A stretch of DNA of 64,000 bases from Portulaca oleracea (GCA_029582165.1 CM055880.1:8826721-8890720); one strand, 5' to 3'. Positions 47,961 to 60,200 are shown, numbered from the stretch's first letter. Notes: generated from the letters alone by a model not told the origin. Translations and numbers: made by a program.

Positions 47961-48641
47961 TAACCATAGCCGAATAATTGGCGTCGACTAACAATTACAA
48001 TACTAGGTTGAATTTCAGTAGCTTTAACTTTAGTTTCATAAATCATAACGAAATTAATGGGTGACTGACTTCTATTTTGCTTCTTCCTCCTCCACAAAAT
48101 ACGTTTGCCCTGGTCCTAATTTGACAATACTACTCTCATAGTCTCATAATCTCATATTCGCAATCACAACCCACTTGTTTGGGACTTTGCATGTGTTTTC
48201 TTAGTTCCAATAGCTTGGAGACTATTGACTGAGTCACTGGGATGGGCCGGGTTCGGGCCAGTCCAGACCCTGCAAATTTTTAGACCCAAACCCGTCCTAG
48301 ACTTACGGGGTTTGAAAATATCATACTCAATTCGAGACTCATTGAAAGAGATATGATTTCGTAAATTAGGGTAAAAAGAGTTAATTTTGGAGGAAAATTT
48401 GAAAAACAAGGAAACATATTCAAATTTTACAACTAAACCTTGCAAATTAATTTGAGACCTGAAATCAAAACAGGGAAAACCGAACGTGAATTTGAATGGA
48501 TCAATCCTGACCCGAAACTGAAATCGATTTGAATCGCAACCTGGAAAATAACCTGAGTAAGATTAACACACAATTACCCAAATGATCCCAAATCAAACCA
48601 GAATTCAATTAGATAGAATCTCACTCGAACCAACCCAAATA

Positions 48642-48878
48642 CTACCTCCGTCTTGTTTTATCTGTCGCCTAGGGAATTGTGGCAAAAACTTTGACCGTTA
48701 ATATCTTAATTTGTATAATGATTTATCATACAAAATTGATATCATTAGATTCGTAATAAAAAAATACTATTATAAAAGTATAATATTATATTTTTCTATA
48801 AAAGTTTTATATTAGAAATTATTGATTAAAAATTGGCACAGAAAACCGTAAATGACAGATAAAAAAGAACAGAGGGAG
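48642..48878. mobile_element. Stowaway MITE, 237 bp
   Basis: CTACCTCCGTCTTGTTTTATC and GATAAAAAAGAACAGAGGGAG ends with TA flanks (48640-48641 and 48879-48880). Confidence 0.82.
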
Positions 48879-49499
48879 TAAGACGCACCTGAAGTCAATT
48901 CGTACCAAAATCAAAATTGGTCGACCCAATTCCATCACAAATCGATCTTAAACCGACCCGAACCCTAACCAATTCATTCGATTGTTAGATCTATACAACA
49001 CTGAAATTGTCCAATTGTCTTCAAAAATTTAGTGCCCTTAATTTTATTTCACAAAACGTCAAGTGAAATGCTAAATGTTTCTCAAAATGCTAATTTGCTA
49101 AACACTAGCTAATATTTATGTAATTAGAGCTTTGACCTGGTTAAAACACTGAACTTTATTTCAAACACTAATATCGAACACAACCTTCATAACTTAAGGT
49201 AAAAAGAGTTAATTTTGAAGGAAAATCTAAATATTCAAATTTTACAATTCCAGTTTTCGTCAAAATTTACCTCTTTTTACCCTTAATTTTCCCGGTTGTA
49301 TTTCATCAATCTCACCTTACCCATATAAAGAAGATGCCCTTATAATTTAATTCAGTAGTATGACACCATGAGTGCAATACCATTAATAAGGCATTAACAT
49401 GCCTCACCACCATTATTTTATAAAGATTTTAAGCCGACATTTGCCACGCAAGAGCTCTATCATACTCATAGCACTTTTGTGTTTGCATGTCCTAAACAA

Positions 49500-49541
49500 G
49501 AAAAAGAAAAAGAAAAAGAAAAAGAAAAAGAAAAAGAAAAA
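49500..49541 (+). repeat. (AAAAAG)n microsatellite
   Basis: About seven tandem GAAAAA units. The surrounding 48,900-51,800 is AT-rich intergenic DNA without a convincing gene. Confidence 0.9.
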
Positions 49542-49559
49542 GATTCCAAGTTCCACAAA

Positions 49560-51840
49560 GAAGGAGTAATAATGAAGCTCAATGTGTGATTAGAGGAGCT
49601 AAGTAATTCCTCTTAGCTAAAACAGCATCCAATTAAAGATATGACATGATTTGATATATATGATTCCCCCACATCTTACCTAACACAGGATAAAAATCAT
49701 TTCTAACCTGAATTATTTGCACATTATCTTATCTACTTATAAAATAATGCTTCTTTTATCTTTGTGAAAATTGAACCCTTTTTTGAAGGAAAGAAAATAT
49801 AAAGCTATTGTAATTGTTGCCCACTCAAATACTCAATCATTCATCAACTCCCTAGTTCTCAAGAAAAAAAAAAAATTCTTACCATGTCATCTCAAGCTAT
49901 GTTGTTTAAGTGTCACATTGGGTTGTTTTCAAGAAATTTATCCAAGTTTTCATAATTGAGTCTCGAAATATTATTACTAACCATACTCGGTACTTGGATT
50001 TCAGCAAAGTATCATCGAGTTTCGACCATTTTGACTCAGTGATAGAGTGATATAGCAGTGCAGTGTTCTGTATGTACAATAAAAGTCGAATAAGCTCATC
50101 TGCCACGTAACTATATGATCAAGTTAATATGGTTGAAATAGATAGTATCCACTGAAAACCATTTATTAAAGTCCATATTATTATAGTGTATGCTATACGT
50201 TTAAATTATTCAATATATTATGGGCCTAAGTATAGATTATTAAATCCAACCTCCTTTAATTCATTAAGTCAAACAAATGATCAATTGACTATTGGATTAA
50301 TATTTGCACAACGAGTTCCAGTGTCAAACCAAACCCTCTCCGATCTCGAAGCTTCTATTAAGTAGAAATGTATTGATTTTAAGGGTTAGATATGGTATAA
50401 AGGACATCTCAATATATGAGATTCCCATCAAAATAATATAGCAGTATGGAATCATTTCTTTTAAGATAAGCAAGCAGTTCAACTCATTGTGCCCTCATCT
50501 CAAGAGAATAATCCAACAAGGTTGTAACGAACTGAGAATGGGGGTGTCATCAATACTAGGCTCCACTCTTACCCACAAAATTTTTAAAAGGCAGGAACAG
50601 AAAGTGAACCTCTTGATACTCAGACAAAAGGTGATTGACAATATGTATAGAATCCATCGATATATGCATCCCCTTATAAATGTGACCTATTATTAACCCT
50701 AGTAAATTTTTCCCACGAGAAAATTGTTGTTCACAAGGGCCAACCTTAATAGTCACACACTATTGTGCCATTGGTTTGTAAACCTATCTATATCAATTGG
50801 ATATGCTCCTTTGCAGTATGGTAGGCTTGTACTCTAAACATCGACATTTGATGTTATTTTGGTAGAATTTTGCTTTTATCGACTCTTTTTTCATGTTTCA
50901 TCATGCATGTTTTTATGATTTTACCTTTTGGAATTAACCATTCATGCAAAATGTATCCAAATTGCTACCCCAAAATCTCATCCAAAGAGAGTGTAGAATG
51001 AATCTAATCAGTCTTATCCTAAACAGTTGATGACTTGATGTCAAAAACTATACCTACTATTATTACTAAGACATTTTACTGCTATCCATTCCAAAGTGAG
51101 AACTTTTGTCAACATTGATTTTTGAACTAGCTAGTACAAGAAAGAATAAAGAGGGAGATAGTGGCATATTCAAGCATCTATCAACTATCAAGAAAAAATG
51201 AGTGGCACAGAAAAAGGCCAAAACTGAGAAAAAGAAAACCCAAGAAGAACACCCACTAGCTAGACTAGTTGAAATGTACATGGTTGTTCATCATATTCAT
51301 TCATGGTCCATACATACCATATGATATGATACATACATTACATATCAGACAAACAGATTAGAGAAACCCCACAACACTTTCTTTTATCATTATCATCATC
51401 ATCATACATAACATATACAGAGATCAAATCAAAGACAAACACAGCTACCACTTCCATCCAAAAGGGTACAAACAAACAAAAAACAAGGAGGAAAAAAAGA
51501 AAAGATGTGGAAATTTACAGAGGATGATGAAAGAACCCTAAAACCTACCCAAAGCACAGGCAGGAAGAAGAAGGCTCTCAAAAAAATTAGCTGACTGGCT
51601 GCCTACAGAAAACTTGGGGAAGGGTTTGAAATCTAATTCAAAGGGCTAATCAAGTCTAAACTTCACCATCCAACCTTCCTCAAATCAACAAAACAAAGCC
51701 CTTCTGCCCCAAAATTTACAGCCCTTTCTGCTTCAAATTCAGGAAGAAACCCAGAAAAAAAGTGGAAAAAAAGAAAGAAAAAAGTGGGTAACTCAAAATC
51801 TTATCATATATGCATCTGTACTGTCACACCGGCCCGAATA
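49560..51840. other. Intergenic DNA, including probable 3' flank of the RING gene
   Basis: ORFs of 60-72 codons have no motif. The last 500 bases or so (51350-51859) are A-rich on the plus strand and probably include the 3' UTR of the minus-strand RING gene. Confidence 0.35.
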
Positions 51841-51859
51841 CGAATCGGATCGGAACCCA

Positions 51860-52360
51860 TTACCGGACGGCGAAATGGGTACCCAGATCAGTCGCCACGC
51901 GCCGCTGCGCGTGGTCTACGCGCCACCCTGAGATGATCGGAGATCTGCAAAGCGGGCAGTTGAACTTCATCTGATCGAGCCACCCACCCAGACAGTCTGT
52001 GTGGTCGTGGAAGATGTGGTTGCAGGGGAGCTCGCAGACCGCCTCGCCGGATTTGAGGTGGCACCGGCAGAAGATGCACATCGGAGATTCGTCGTCCTCG
52101 GCGGCGGAGACGGCGAAGGAAGAGTGGTAGCGGAAGCGGCGGAGGGAGAGGCGGTGGTCGGCGACGGCGATTAAACCGGCGAGGCCGGAGCTGATGTGGA
52201 AGAGGTTGTCGTCGACGATGTGGTGGTGGAGGCGTGGGAGGGTGTGGCAGACGGCGGCGACAAGCGACCGGAGGTGGCCGTAGAGGGCGGCGATTACGGC
52301 GACCACCATGATGGGGATGGAGTCGGATCCGACGTCGTTTAGCTGGCTTTGCAACCCCAT
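51860..52360 (-). CDS. RING-H2 zinc-finger protein (probable E3 ubiquitin ligase)
   Basis: 166 residues. The start chosen is the ATG at 52360 (MGLQSQLND). The frame is open further upstream, but that part is CT-rich, Ser/Pro low-complexity sequence typical of a 5' UTR. Residues about 15-37 (IPIMVVAVIAAL...LVAAV) are hydrophobic and could anchor the protein in a membrane. Residues 95-138 form the RING: CIFC, 14 residues, then CNH, His118, Cys123 and the final CPLC, with Trp127 in the GGWLDQ phrase usual in E2-binding RING-H2 domains. The spacing after the second His is H-x4-C rather than H-x2-C. The gene appears intronless, is GC-rich compared with its surroundings, and is intact. Its target is unknown. 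Confidence 0.88.
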   Translation of the reverse strand: MGLQSQLNDVGSDSIPIMVVAVIAALYGHLRSLVAAVCHTLPRLHHHIVDDNLFHISSGLAGLIAVADHRLSLRRFRYHSSFAVSAAEDDESPMCIFCRCHLKSGEAVCELPCNHIFHDHTDCLGGWLDQMKFNCPLCRSPIISGWRVDHAQRRVATDLGTHFAVR

Positions 52361-52690
52361 CTTATCTTGCTCTCGTTGTGTTGAGTTGTGTTTCTTTCCA
52401 ATTTTTCTTTTTCCCCCTTGGTTGAGTTGTGTTTTGATGGGGGTTTGCGTTTTTCTCTCTCTAGATTTTTCTTGGAGATGGGTTTTGGGGAGAAAGAAGA
52501 GAGGATTGCAAACAAGGTGTGGGGGGGATAAATAGGGGGAGAAATCAGAAAGGAAGATAGAAATAGAGAGAGAAAGGGAAAGGGAAAGTGGGTGTGATTG
52601 TCGTGAAGATGAGTGATAAAGGGTGAAGAGGAGGTGTGGTGGGGTGGGGTGAAGGGGGCGTTGGAGGCCATGTGTTGTGGGCTCCATATG
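52361..52690 (-). other. CT-rich 5' leader of the RING gene
   Basis: On the gene strand this is pyrimidine-rich (CTCTCT runs, TTTCCCTTTCCC), typical of plant 5' UTRs. The reading frame stays open through it, but the encoded Ser/Leu/Pro low-complexity sequence is unlikely to be protein. Confidence 0.5.
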
Positions 52691-52734
52691 TATTTGTCAA
52701 ACATTTATTTCCTTCAAATTATTATTAGAATTTT

Positions 52735-53325
52735 GGATTTTATCTTAGATAATAATGCACTGTACTTAAGCGGTGTTGGACAATAATACACCTAGAAAGA
52801 TTTTGACGGTAGTTGACTCAGGCCCTGTTTTTTTTTTTTTTGCGGTTGGCAAACTACGGTGCCATAGCCTACCGCAGTTTGTCACAACCCACCACATTTT
52901 AGCGCAAATCATTACTTTTCTCTCTCCTCACTTTTCTCCTCTACTTTTACTCCCTCTCTTCTCATTTACCCCACGTACCAATAACCCACCACAATTCCAC
53001 CATACCCGCCACAATTTCACCACACCTCACCACATCATTCCGCAAAATACCGCATAAAAGAACATGGTCTCAGTGGCGATCCTACGTGGAAAGTCGATCA
53101 CGTAGGATCGTTACCGAGTCAACCACCGTCGAAATTGCTCCAGGTACATGTTATCCAACACCCCCGAAATACAGGGTATTGTCGTCCAAAATTAAAATTT
53201 AGTGAAATTGCTCCAGGTGCATGTTATCCAACACCCCCGAAATATAAATTATCGTCCAAAATTAAAATTCAGTGTATTATTGTTTAATACCTAAAAATTC
53301 AGTATATTAATGTAAAAAAAAACTT
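52735..53325. mobile_element. MULE-type MITE interrupted by a Tourist element
   Basis: Arms with AATAATGCACTGTACTT and TTCAGTATATTAATG match the 44838 family. Flanks ATTATTAGA and ATTATTATG are a worn 9-bp repeat. The centre is split by the Tourist copy at 52821-53069; joined, GTTGAC-TCA-GTGGCGATCCTACG matches the intact relatives. The segment GAAATTGCTCCAGGTGCATGTTATC is repeated inside (about 53133 and 53209). Confidence 0.75.
52821..53069. mobile_element. Tourist-like MITE nested in a MULE MITE
   Basis: GGCCCTGTTTTTTTTTTTTT at left, CCGCATAAAAGAACATGGTC at right, with a TCA duplication (52818-52820 and 53070-53072). Closely related to the 32596 copy. Confidence 0.85.
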
Positions 53326-53329
53326 ATTA

Positions 53330-54005
53330 TTATGTGTTTTTTGTCAAAAAATAAAAATTATGTAGTAGTATTTCTTTTGTTTATAAATTGAAAAAAAAAA
53401 GAAGTAGGGCTAATAGTAATACTAGTAGACAAAGATGATAAGGGGGAGGTGGAGTGATGGATCAAAGGGAGGAATAATTAGGCTTAAATCAAATGAAATA
53501 GGAATAGTAGGAATAGGAATAGGATGGTTATGTGCTAAGAAGCGAACCAACATGTCATATATGTTGCTAGATCTTGACATCCATTTTACCAATATCTGCA
53601 TGTGCATCTTTCTACTTCATAAATACTCCCCTTTTTTATTATGAGTTTGAGATCTATTCTTGTTTTTGTTTATTATTAATATACTAATATTTATCTATTT
53701 ATTTATTAATCAATGCTAGTATCATGCTTGGAAACAAAAAAAAAAAAAAAAAAAACCTTGTGATTTAATCTGTCTTTATAGTGGATAGTAAAAAAAAAAA
53801 ATCATTATTACTTTGTCTCTTTTTTGGGTACATTGTCTATTTAGCGGTCAGTGGATTAGAATAGTACTCTCCCATGAAATTTGAAATTTTTGTTTTATCT
53901 GTCATGATAGGTCCTTGAATTTTCAAAACATTTTCATTATCCATTAGGATATATTCATGAATTTTAGAAAATTTAACCCTACTCGTGGTTTCGATTTAGA
54001 TTCTA
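53330..54005. other. AT-rich intergenic DNA
   Basis: Poly-A runs near 53736-53755 and 53790. No gene. Confidence 0.45.
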
Positions 54006-54020
54006 AAGTGCCTATTCATT

Positions 54021-54688
54021 AGGACTTACTTGCAAGAGGAGACTAACCATCAGTATGAGGCGTTTATGACTGAGGAAGAACGACACATAGTGTGGGGGTA
54101 TCATATTGCGGACCCAGTGTGGGTTGGTACCAACTCTGTAGTAATGGGGTTTAGAGGGGCAATCCTCACATTGGAGCTGGTAGCGAGGTTATCTTAGAAG
54201 TGGCGGGCAACTGGCACCGTGGTTTCATGGCCTACTTTGCGCGACATCGCCCCCTGATGGACGAACTTTTGGTGGTGGAGGATGGTCTCAACTTGGTCAG
54301 GAGGATGGGCATACTATGTCTTGAGCTGAAAGTGGTTTCCCAAGTTGCGGTGAGGCTGAAATGGGGACGTGAGACTCCAAGCCGCGGCCATCACTAATGT
54401 TGTTAGGAGGTGCAAGCAGCGAGTTGAGATGGATGGATGGATGGATGGATGGATGGAAAGTAAGGGTCAACTTTTGCTTTAGGGAGGCTAATTTTGTTGC
54501 TCATAGACTTGCTAAACTAGCTCTTGACATAGGTATGGTAGTTGTTTGGGTGCTCGATGACCCTTTGAGGGAAATTATGTACAAGCTCCATGTTGACAAC
54601 ATAAGAGCTAGAGTCCTTTTTATTATGTAAGGCTCGAGCTTATTATTGAATAAAACGGGGTTCTCCCCGCCTTTTACACCAAAAAAAG
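54021..54688 (+). pseudogene. 5'-truncated LINE: RNase H end and poly(A) tail
   Basis: Target repeats AAGTGCCTATTCATT (54006-54020) and AAGTGCCCGTTCATT (54689-54703) match at 13 of 15 bases. Inside are broken RNase H-like frames: NWHRGFMAYF, LVVEDGLNLVRRMGILCLEL, then NFCFREANFVAHRLAKLAL, the usual C-terminal RNase H block of plant LINEs, ending at a TAA (54628-54630). The 3' UTR ends AATAAAACGGGG...CACC plus a short A run. An ATGG repeat expansion (about 54430-54457) lies within the coding part. Confidence 0.82.
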
Positions 54689-54703
54689 AAGTGCCCGTTC
54701 ATT

Positions 54704-55195
54704 TAAAAAATATTTTTTTACCACAACTTTTTCACTAAAGATAAATTATACAAAACTTACGCATGTTATTCTATCAACGTCTCTACGAACCAGTATCGTT
54801 ATAAAGGATACGATTATCTATTATTGTATTTTCATAAATCCAACAAAATTGAGATCCACATTGACAGTTGTTGTTTACTGTTCTAACTTGTCAACCATAT
54901 AGTGACAATCAATATTAGTATTTGACACTAGAGTAGGATTAGGATCTGAGGAGTGAATTATTGGGTTGGGCTAAATGTTCAATAAAAACAAAGGAAATAC
55001 TTATAGGACATTTGGTAAGGACTTCAGGGAAATATTTTGGTAGGATCTAAGAAGTGAATTATTGGTAAATTGTTGGTTTACTGTAAAATTTTTCTCAATG
55101 TCAACATACAATCAAACATGGAAAAATTTGTCAACTTGGAAAATTGATCAACTTTTCTAGGATTTTTGATCAACCAATATCATTAAAGAGATCCG
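54704..55195. other. AT-rich spacer
   Basis: About 55010-55180 contains AGGGAAATATTTTGG and GATCAACCAATATCATTAA, weakly like the GGGTGCGTTTGG MITE family, but no ends can be set. Confidence 0.3.
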
Positions 55196-55199
55196 TCAA

Positions 55200-55745
55200 C
55201 TAAAGAACACAATCATCTCCTAACACTTCCATAGTTTCATAGAGATCCCATCCGGTCCTACTACTTTACCGCTCTTCATTTTTCTTCAATGCTCATATAA
55301 CCTTCTCAAGCGATATGGGTAGGCAATTCACACAACCTTAACTACTTCTGTTATGTCCAAAGCTCACCTTAGGAACAACAACAATCTACTCCTCATTATA
55401 AAGGGTATTGAAGTATCTTCTCCACCTTTCTTTTATTTGAGCTTCCTCCACTAAAACTCACCCCTCAATGTCTTTAATACACCTCAGCTCGCATTTATTA
55501 GGTCTCTAGACTTTCTCTCCCGACTTCTTGCCAACCTAAAAATCTCTTTTTCTCCTTCCTTAGTGCTCAATTTTTCATACAAGCTATCAAACGAAACTCA
55601 CTCACTTATGCAACACTCTTCTTGACTTCTCGCTTTGCCAACTTATACTTGTCCTTTGCGACAAATCTCTCCTCTTCACTGTTACAACTCCTCATAGCGC
55701 GATATGTCTCCTGCTTATCCTATACCCTTGCTTACACCACCGGGA
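55200..55745 (-). pseudogene. RTE-type LINE relic (region before the RT domain)
   Basis: On the minus strand, with stops, the frames read LRCIKDIEG, VLVEEAQIKERWRRYFNTLYNEE and, further on, a KVI.ALKKNEE type phrase. This is the segment between endonuclease and reverse transcriptase in RTE-type LINEs (the KERWRSYFxxLFNE phrase is well conserved). Many stops and frameshifts; both ends are lost. Confidence 0.65.
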
Positions 55746-56091
55746 GAAATTTTGGAAACTAAAAGTAGAAAAAGGCAAATAAAATTAATAATTACATCAA
55801 TTTGGAAAAATAAAAATGAACATTTTGCTAATCCTTTTGCTTTTTAGAATAGTAACTTTATGAAATTTTAATATTTAAGAATCTTAAGATTCCTATTTTT
55901 TTTTTGGCAAAGAAGATTCCTTAAAATTATTTTCACATGCACTTAAGTTATAATGTAAATAGTGGCTATAAATTATTGTCACGTGTATTTTAAGTTTTGG
56001 ATATATACAATGCTTGAATTTTCTAATTTCGTCAATTCCTTCAAATAATAATAATAATAATAATAAATAAATAAATAAATAATAAGTTAAA

Positions 56092-56211
56092 GGAAAATTG
56101 GTCTAATAGTCTCTAGTTCAAATTTTTGTATGACAATAATCCCTACCTTGTTTTTGTATTCTGGTGGCTCAAAAAAAATTTGTATTCTAGTGGTACGAAA
56201 TCTACCTCCAC

Positions 56212-56245
<34 letters not shown>

Positions 56246-56626
56246 TAATTCCTGCCCCATATTGTTTTTATTTTTTTCATTCCTACAATTAGAAAGGTTG
56301 TAAAGTGTAGTTACTAAAAAAATTTAAACTACTTTTTTGAGAATCCAAGTAATGATTATGATTTTTTTAAAGGAATAAAAGTGAAAAATCATTAAAAAAA
56401 TGAAAAAAATTGGGACAAACATTGCAAATTCATTAAAAGTCATAGGAAAGTGTTGTCTATGTTTTGAATTAAATGCAATTCAAAATTTAGGATATTTAGT
56501 ATATACACTCTGTGGTATCCCAGAAAATTACAATTTTTTATGTTTTTTGGACCACCAGAATCTTAAAACAAAGTAGAAATTGACCTACAAAATTTGAAAA
56601 TAGAGATTATTAGAATCCAATTTTCC
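56092..56626. mobile_element. MULE-type MITE, GGAAAATTGG family, 535 bp
   Basis: GGAAAATTGG at left and TTAGAATCCAATTTTCC at right, with CCACCAGAATC inside. Exactly as long as the 24619 copy. Flanks TAAGTTAAA and TAAGTATGG only partly agree. A (TA)n run at 56214-56240 lies inside. Confidence 0.75.
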
Positions 56627-57104
56627 TAAGTATGGTTTTGCAGTTGATTAATTACATTGTTGATCTATTTAGTACGTATGATTGTATGAAGTAATCTAAT
56701 TTCTTAAGGTACCATCATGCGATTTTTTAACTTGAATATCTCTATATTAGAAACTAAGGACCCGTTTTATTTAATTACGATATTTGGAGAAGTGCAGTTT
56801 GTAGGACGGTGTAGGTAAATCCAAGTTAGTACAAATAATTGTAGGTGGAATTATGTACACGTACATAAATTAATGTGTCATTTAAGAATGTTTTGATGAC
56901 TTTATTATACTATATTAATATTTTATATAATCATATATCAAAAAGGGTTTTCGGATATTAATTACTACATAGTTTGGTCGTATTGGACCCTCTACAAATT
57001 TTTGCGCGATAATATATTCTACTTTAAGGATGGGTTTTGTGTCCATGTCACACGAGTGTTTTATTGGATAATTACGCACCATAATTTAACTTACGGCTCT
57101 GTTA

Positions 57105-57202
57105 AAAATCCAACACCCTCAATGTACAACATATTATTATTTAATAAAATTGTATATTCTCGATCAATACCCCAAAATATAGTATATTAAAGTCTAAAAA
57201 TC
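57105..57202. mobile_element. Fragment of the TTTTTGGACGC MULE MITE family
   Basis: AAAATCCAACACCCTCAATG ... CAATACCCCAAAATATAGTA matches only the right arm of the family at 44838-45202. Confidence 0.5.
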
Positions 57203-57305
57203 GAACAAAGACACAATTATTATTAGTTTTTAAGGGTCATATTATTATTAGTCTAAAAATCTAAAAATCGAACAAAATATACCCCAAAATATTTTTGCGC
57301 GATAA

Positions 57306-57678
57306 GGGGCCTCACATTTTGGTGTAATAATTTTAAGGGTCATATTTTATGATAAACGATTGTTGGGTGACATTATTTTTTATGTAAATATTTAGGGGTG
57401 ACATTCCGGTCAATTTCCGGTCAAAAATGGCACGAAATAGTGAGCTTTTATGTTTAGATGTGTTTATTATAATAACAGATTTACTTGTATATGTTAGAGT
57501 TAGTATAGACTTCAATTTAAAACACGTCAAAACATAAAATCCACTACTTTGTGTCATTTTTTGCTGGAAATTGACGGAAAGTCACCCCTAAATATTTACA
57601 TCAAAAATAATGTCACCCAATAATTATTTGTCATAAAATAGGACCCTTAAAATTATTACACCAAAATATGAGGTCCCT
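57306..57678. mobile_element. MITE with about 140-bp inverted ends, CATTTTGGTGTAATAATTTT family
   Basis: GGGGCCTCACATTTTGGTGT...GTCAATTTCCGG on the left and CGGAAAG...ACACCAAAATATGAGGTCCC on the right. Better preserved than the copy at 10820-11191. No clear target repeat seen. Confidence 0.72.
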
Positions 57679-57679
57679 T

Positions 57680-58204
57680 TAGTTGTTTTTTGTTATTCTT
57701 TTAATTATGTATAAAGTTGATCAAATACACAAAAACCCACGATCATAGTACACAATTCATACGATCTAGCTATAACATTTATTTTTCAATAACAAAAAAC
57801 CATGTAATTTGTCAATCTTTGACATATTTTATCTCTAAATTGATCCATTACATCTTTATTAATACCCTCTCATTGGGCAAAGTACGAATTTAGATAGTTG
57901 TGGAATGATAATATTGTTAATTCCCCCTAAGGATGAGGCAATCAATCACCTCTTCTTCTTTCTTGTCAAAAGTTCATAACAATATATTAAATTATTTTTG
58001 CTAAAATTATTTCCCTAATTTAATCCTAGCCAATATATAAAGTTAACTTAATTTAAAATTTACTAGAATATTTTAATTTTGTAAACAGCATAAAGATTTT
58101 ACTTATTAAAATATAAATTGATAAAATTTTATAAAGTCTAATAATATTTATTAACATAATTAATTTTTAGGCAGATACAGTTGGTACCAATTGATCCAGA
58201 TAAC
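57680..58204. other. AT-rich intergenic DNA
   Basis: No gene or element recognised. Confidence 0.4.
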
Positions 58205-58207
58205 TAA

Positions 58208-58353
58208 GGCCCTGTTCTATTGTCAGGTACGTGGAACCTAACTATCCTAAGTTATTCTAACATAACATAATTCCTTAAAAAATCATAATTTATCCTAACT
58301 TATTCTAACCTAACTATCTTAACTTGAAAATAATTTATCCAAAAAACAGTGCC
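58208..58353. mobile_element. Tourist-like MITE, 146 bp, TAA target duplication
   Basis: GGCCCTGTTCTATTGTCAGG at left and CCAAAAAACAGTGCC at right with TAA on both sides (58205-58207 and 58354-58356). The interior has CCTAACTATCCTAAGTTATTC, the complement of the TTAGGATAAG family words. Confidence 0.78.
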
Positions 58354-58917
58354 TAAGTACAAGTAGGTATAAGTTGACAAATATTCTAAAGAACTAGACT
58401 TAAATTAACAAAAGTTTCCTAAAGGTTATATTGTTTTTGTGTAAATTTCACTGGAACTATTTGAATTGAATTTGTTGTCTAAACTATACTCAACTTAAGT
58501 CTGCTTAATTAAACTTAGCTTATATTTATGCAGAATTCAAGATGTAGCTTAATTAATTTCTACTTATTTATATTGAGTTTTTAAACTAAATTCCGACAAT
58601 TTGAAGCTAATTTTTCTATCCAAACCTTCTTTTTGAAAATTAGGTCATTTTCTTTAGAGTGGCTGAGTTGAATGAGGATTGGTAAGGTAAGGAGAGGAAA
58701 GGTAAAGAAATGCTGGGATCGGTTTTAGCTACGGTAGTTGTGGGGTGGAAATATTTTATTAATAAAATTTGAACATTTTGGGGAAAATAAATAAAAAAAT
58801 TATAAGTGTTGGAAAAAACAGAATGATTTAATGATTAAAATAATATTATTTCAATTTCATTTTGATTAAAATTTTGAGTTTAATTTGAATATTTTTTAAG
58901 GAATTGAATAAGATAAA

Positions 58918-59309
58918 GGTTGTGTTCAGCAATAGCGTTTGGGGTAGCGTTTAGCTTGTCAAAACACTATAATTACATAAATATTAGCGTTCGGTAAGCT
59001 AGCGTTTTGAGGAGCGTTTAGCGTTTTGAGGAATGTTTTGTGAAACGCTAATAAAGTTAACGTTAGCGTTTAGTATTTTTCGGTCAAAAAATACCCTTTG
59101 TAAATTTTATCTTTTGGAAATTATAGATACCCTTTTATATGTCAATTCACATTAATCTGCTAATTGAACCGCTAAATTTACCGAACGCAATTCACATTTG
59201 AACAGTCATCCGCTATCCGCTACTTAAACCGCTATTCGTAGCTTAAACCGCTATACGCTACATAAACCGCTATTCACTATCTAAAACACTAATTTTGCCG
59301 AACAGGGCC
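58918..59309. mobile_element. MITE with GGTTGTGTTCAGC / GCCGAACAGGGCC ends
   Basis: Inverted ends with AAA on both flanks. The left half repeats TAGCGTTT, the right half AACCGCTA, so the whole element is a loose inverted repeat. No ORF. Confidence 0.68.
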
Positions 59310-59560
59310 AAAGTAAGATAAAATTGAATTGAGTTAAACTTAATTTACTGATCTAAATAACATTGCCTAAATTGAAACACAGGAGGAAAAGGGGTGGGTC
59401 AAATTAAGAAGCATGACCCACGTACACAAGAGAAGCCGTCCACCTTGAAGCTTTCTAGCTCGAGTCTTGATCCACACACAACCAGCATAGCCAAATGAAG
59501 CATGCCTAACGCATACAAACATCTTTGTCTCAACAACGCAACACAATTAATTAGGAAATT

Positions 59561-59655
59561 ACTATATATATATATATATATATATATTCAACTTTAAACA
59601 AACACACGCACTCACACGCGTACCCCCCCCCACACACACATATATATATATATAC
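59561..59655. repeat. (TA)n and (CA)n microsatellites
   Basis: A (TA)n run at about 59562-59587, then CACACG-rich sequence, a C run, CACACA and another (TA)n run to 59654. Confidence 0.9.
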
Positions 59656-59659
59656 ATGC

Positions 59660-60200
59660 AATATCTCTACCTTAAAGATCCCTCGGCGCCCGTCCATTTA
59701 GATAACATGTAGGAGGTAAATCAGGCTACCTTAGCGATAGAACGAAGGCATTAGGGTCCAGAATCGAACCCGGAACTTTACCCACAGTACTTTCCATTCT
59801 TTACTCGTAGCCTTAACCCTTGTACAATTTCTTAAAAAGACCTTTTAATTGTCACTTGCATTTTGGGTATGAGTGGTAGAGAATTGAGATTCTAATTATC
59901 AAGTATATAGTAGATTGTTTCTTAGATTAGAGTGTTGAGAAAGTCGTCATTGTATATATTTTCAAATAGATGAGAGGAGTGCTTCAACATTCTCTAAAGT
60001 GGGGCATGTTTTCAATCTTCCTCATTTCATGCTCATACATGTGCTAACTTGCTACTATTGGTGATGAAGAGGTGATTGATTTGATCTTGATTAGTGTAAT
60101 TCTTGTGAAATCTTTTTGAAAGCTTCCCTCTTGCTTGTGTTGAACAGTTTTCATCATTTTCGGACTATTCTTGGTTAGATTTAATTGGTAGAGAACTCTA
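59660..60200. other. Unassigned; possible tRNA-related SINE arm
   Basis: On the minus strand GTTCCGGGTTCGATTCTGG (about 59758-59777) is a good B box, but no A box or cloverleaf accompanies it. No gene. Confidence 0.3.

Noticed and set aside
52361..52687. N-terminal extension of the RING ORF to 275 residues
   Set aside because: The extra 109 residues are translation of CT-rich leader (LSLSLSLSISI type) and a better start lies at 52360.
59740..59830. Possible tRNA gene (GGTTCGATTC on the minus strand)
   Set aside because: A B-box-like sequence only; no A box at the right distance, no acceptor-stem pairing. At most a SINE relic.
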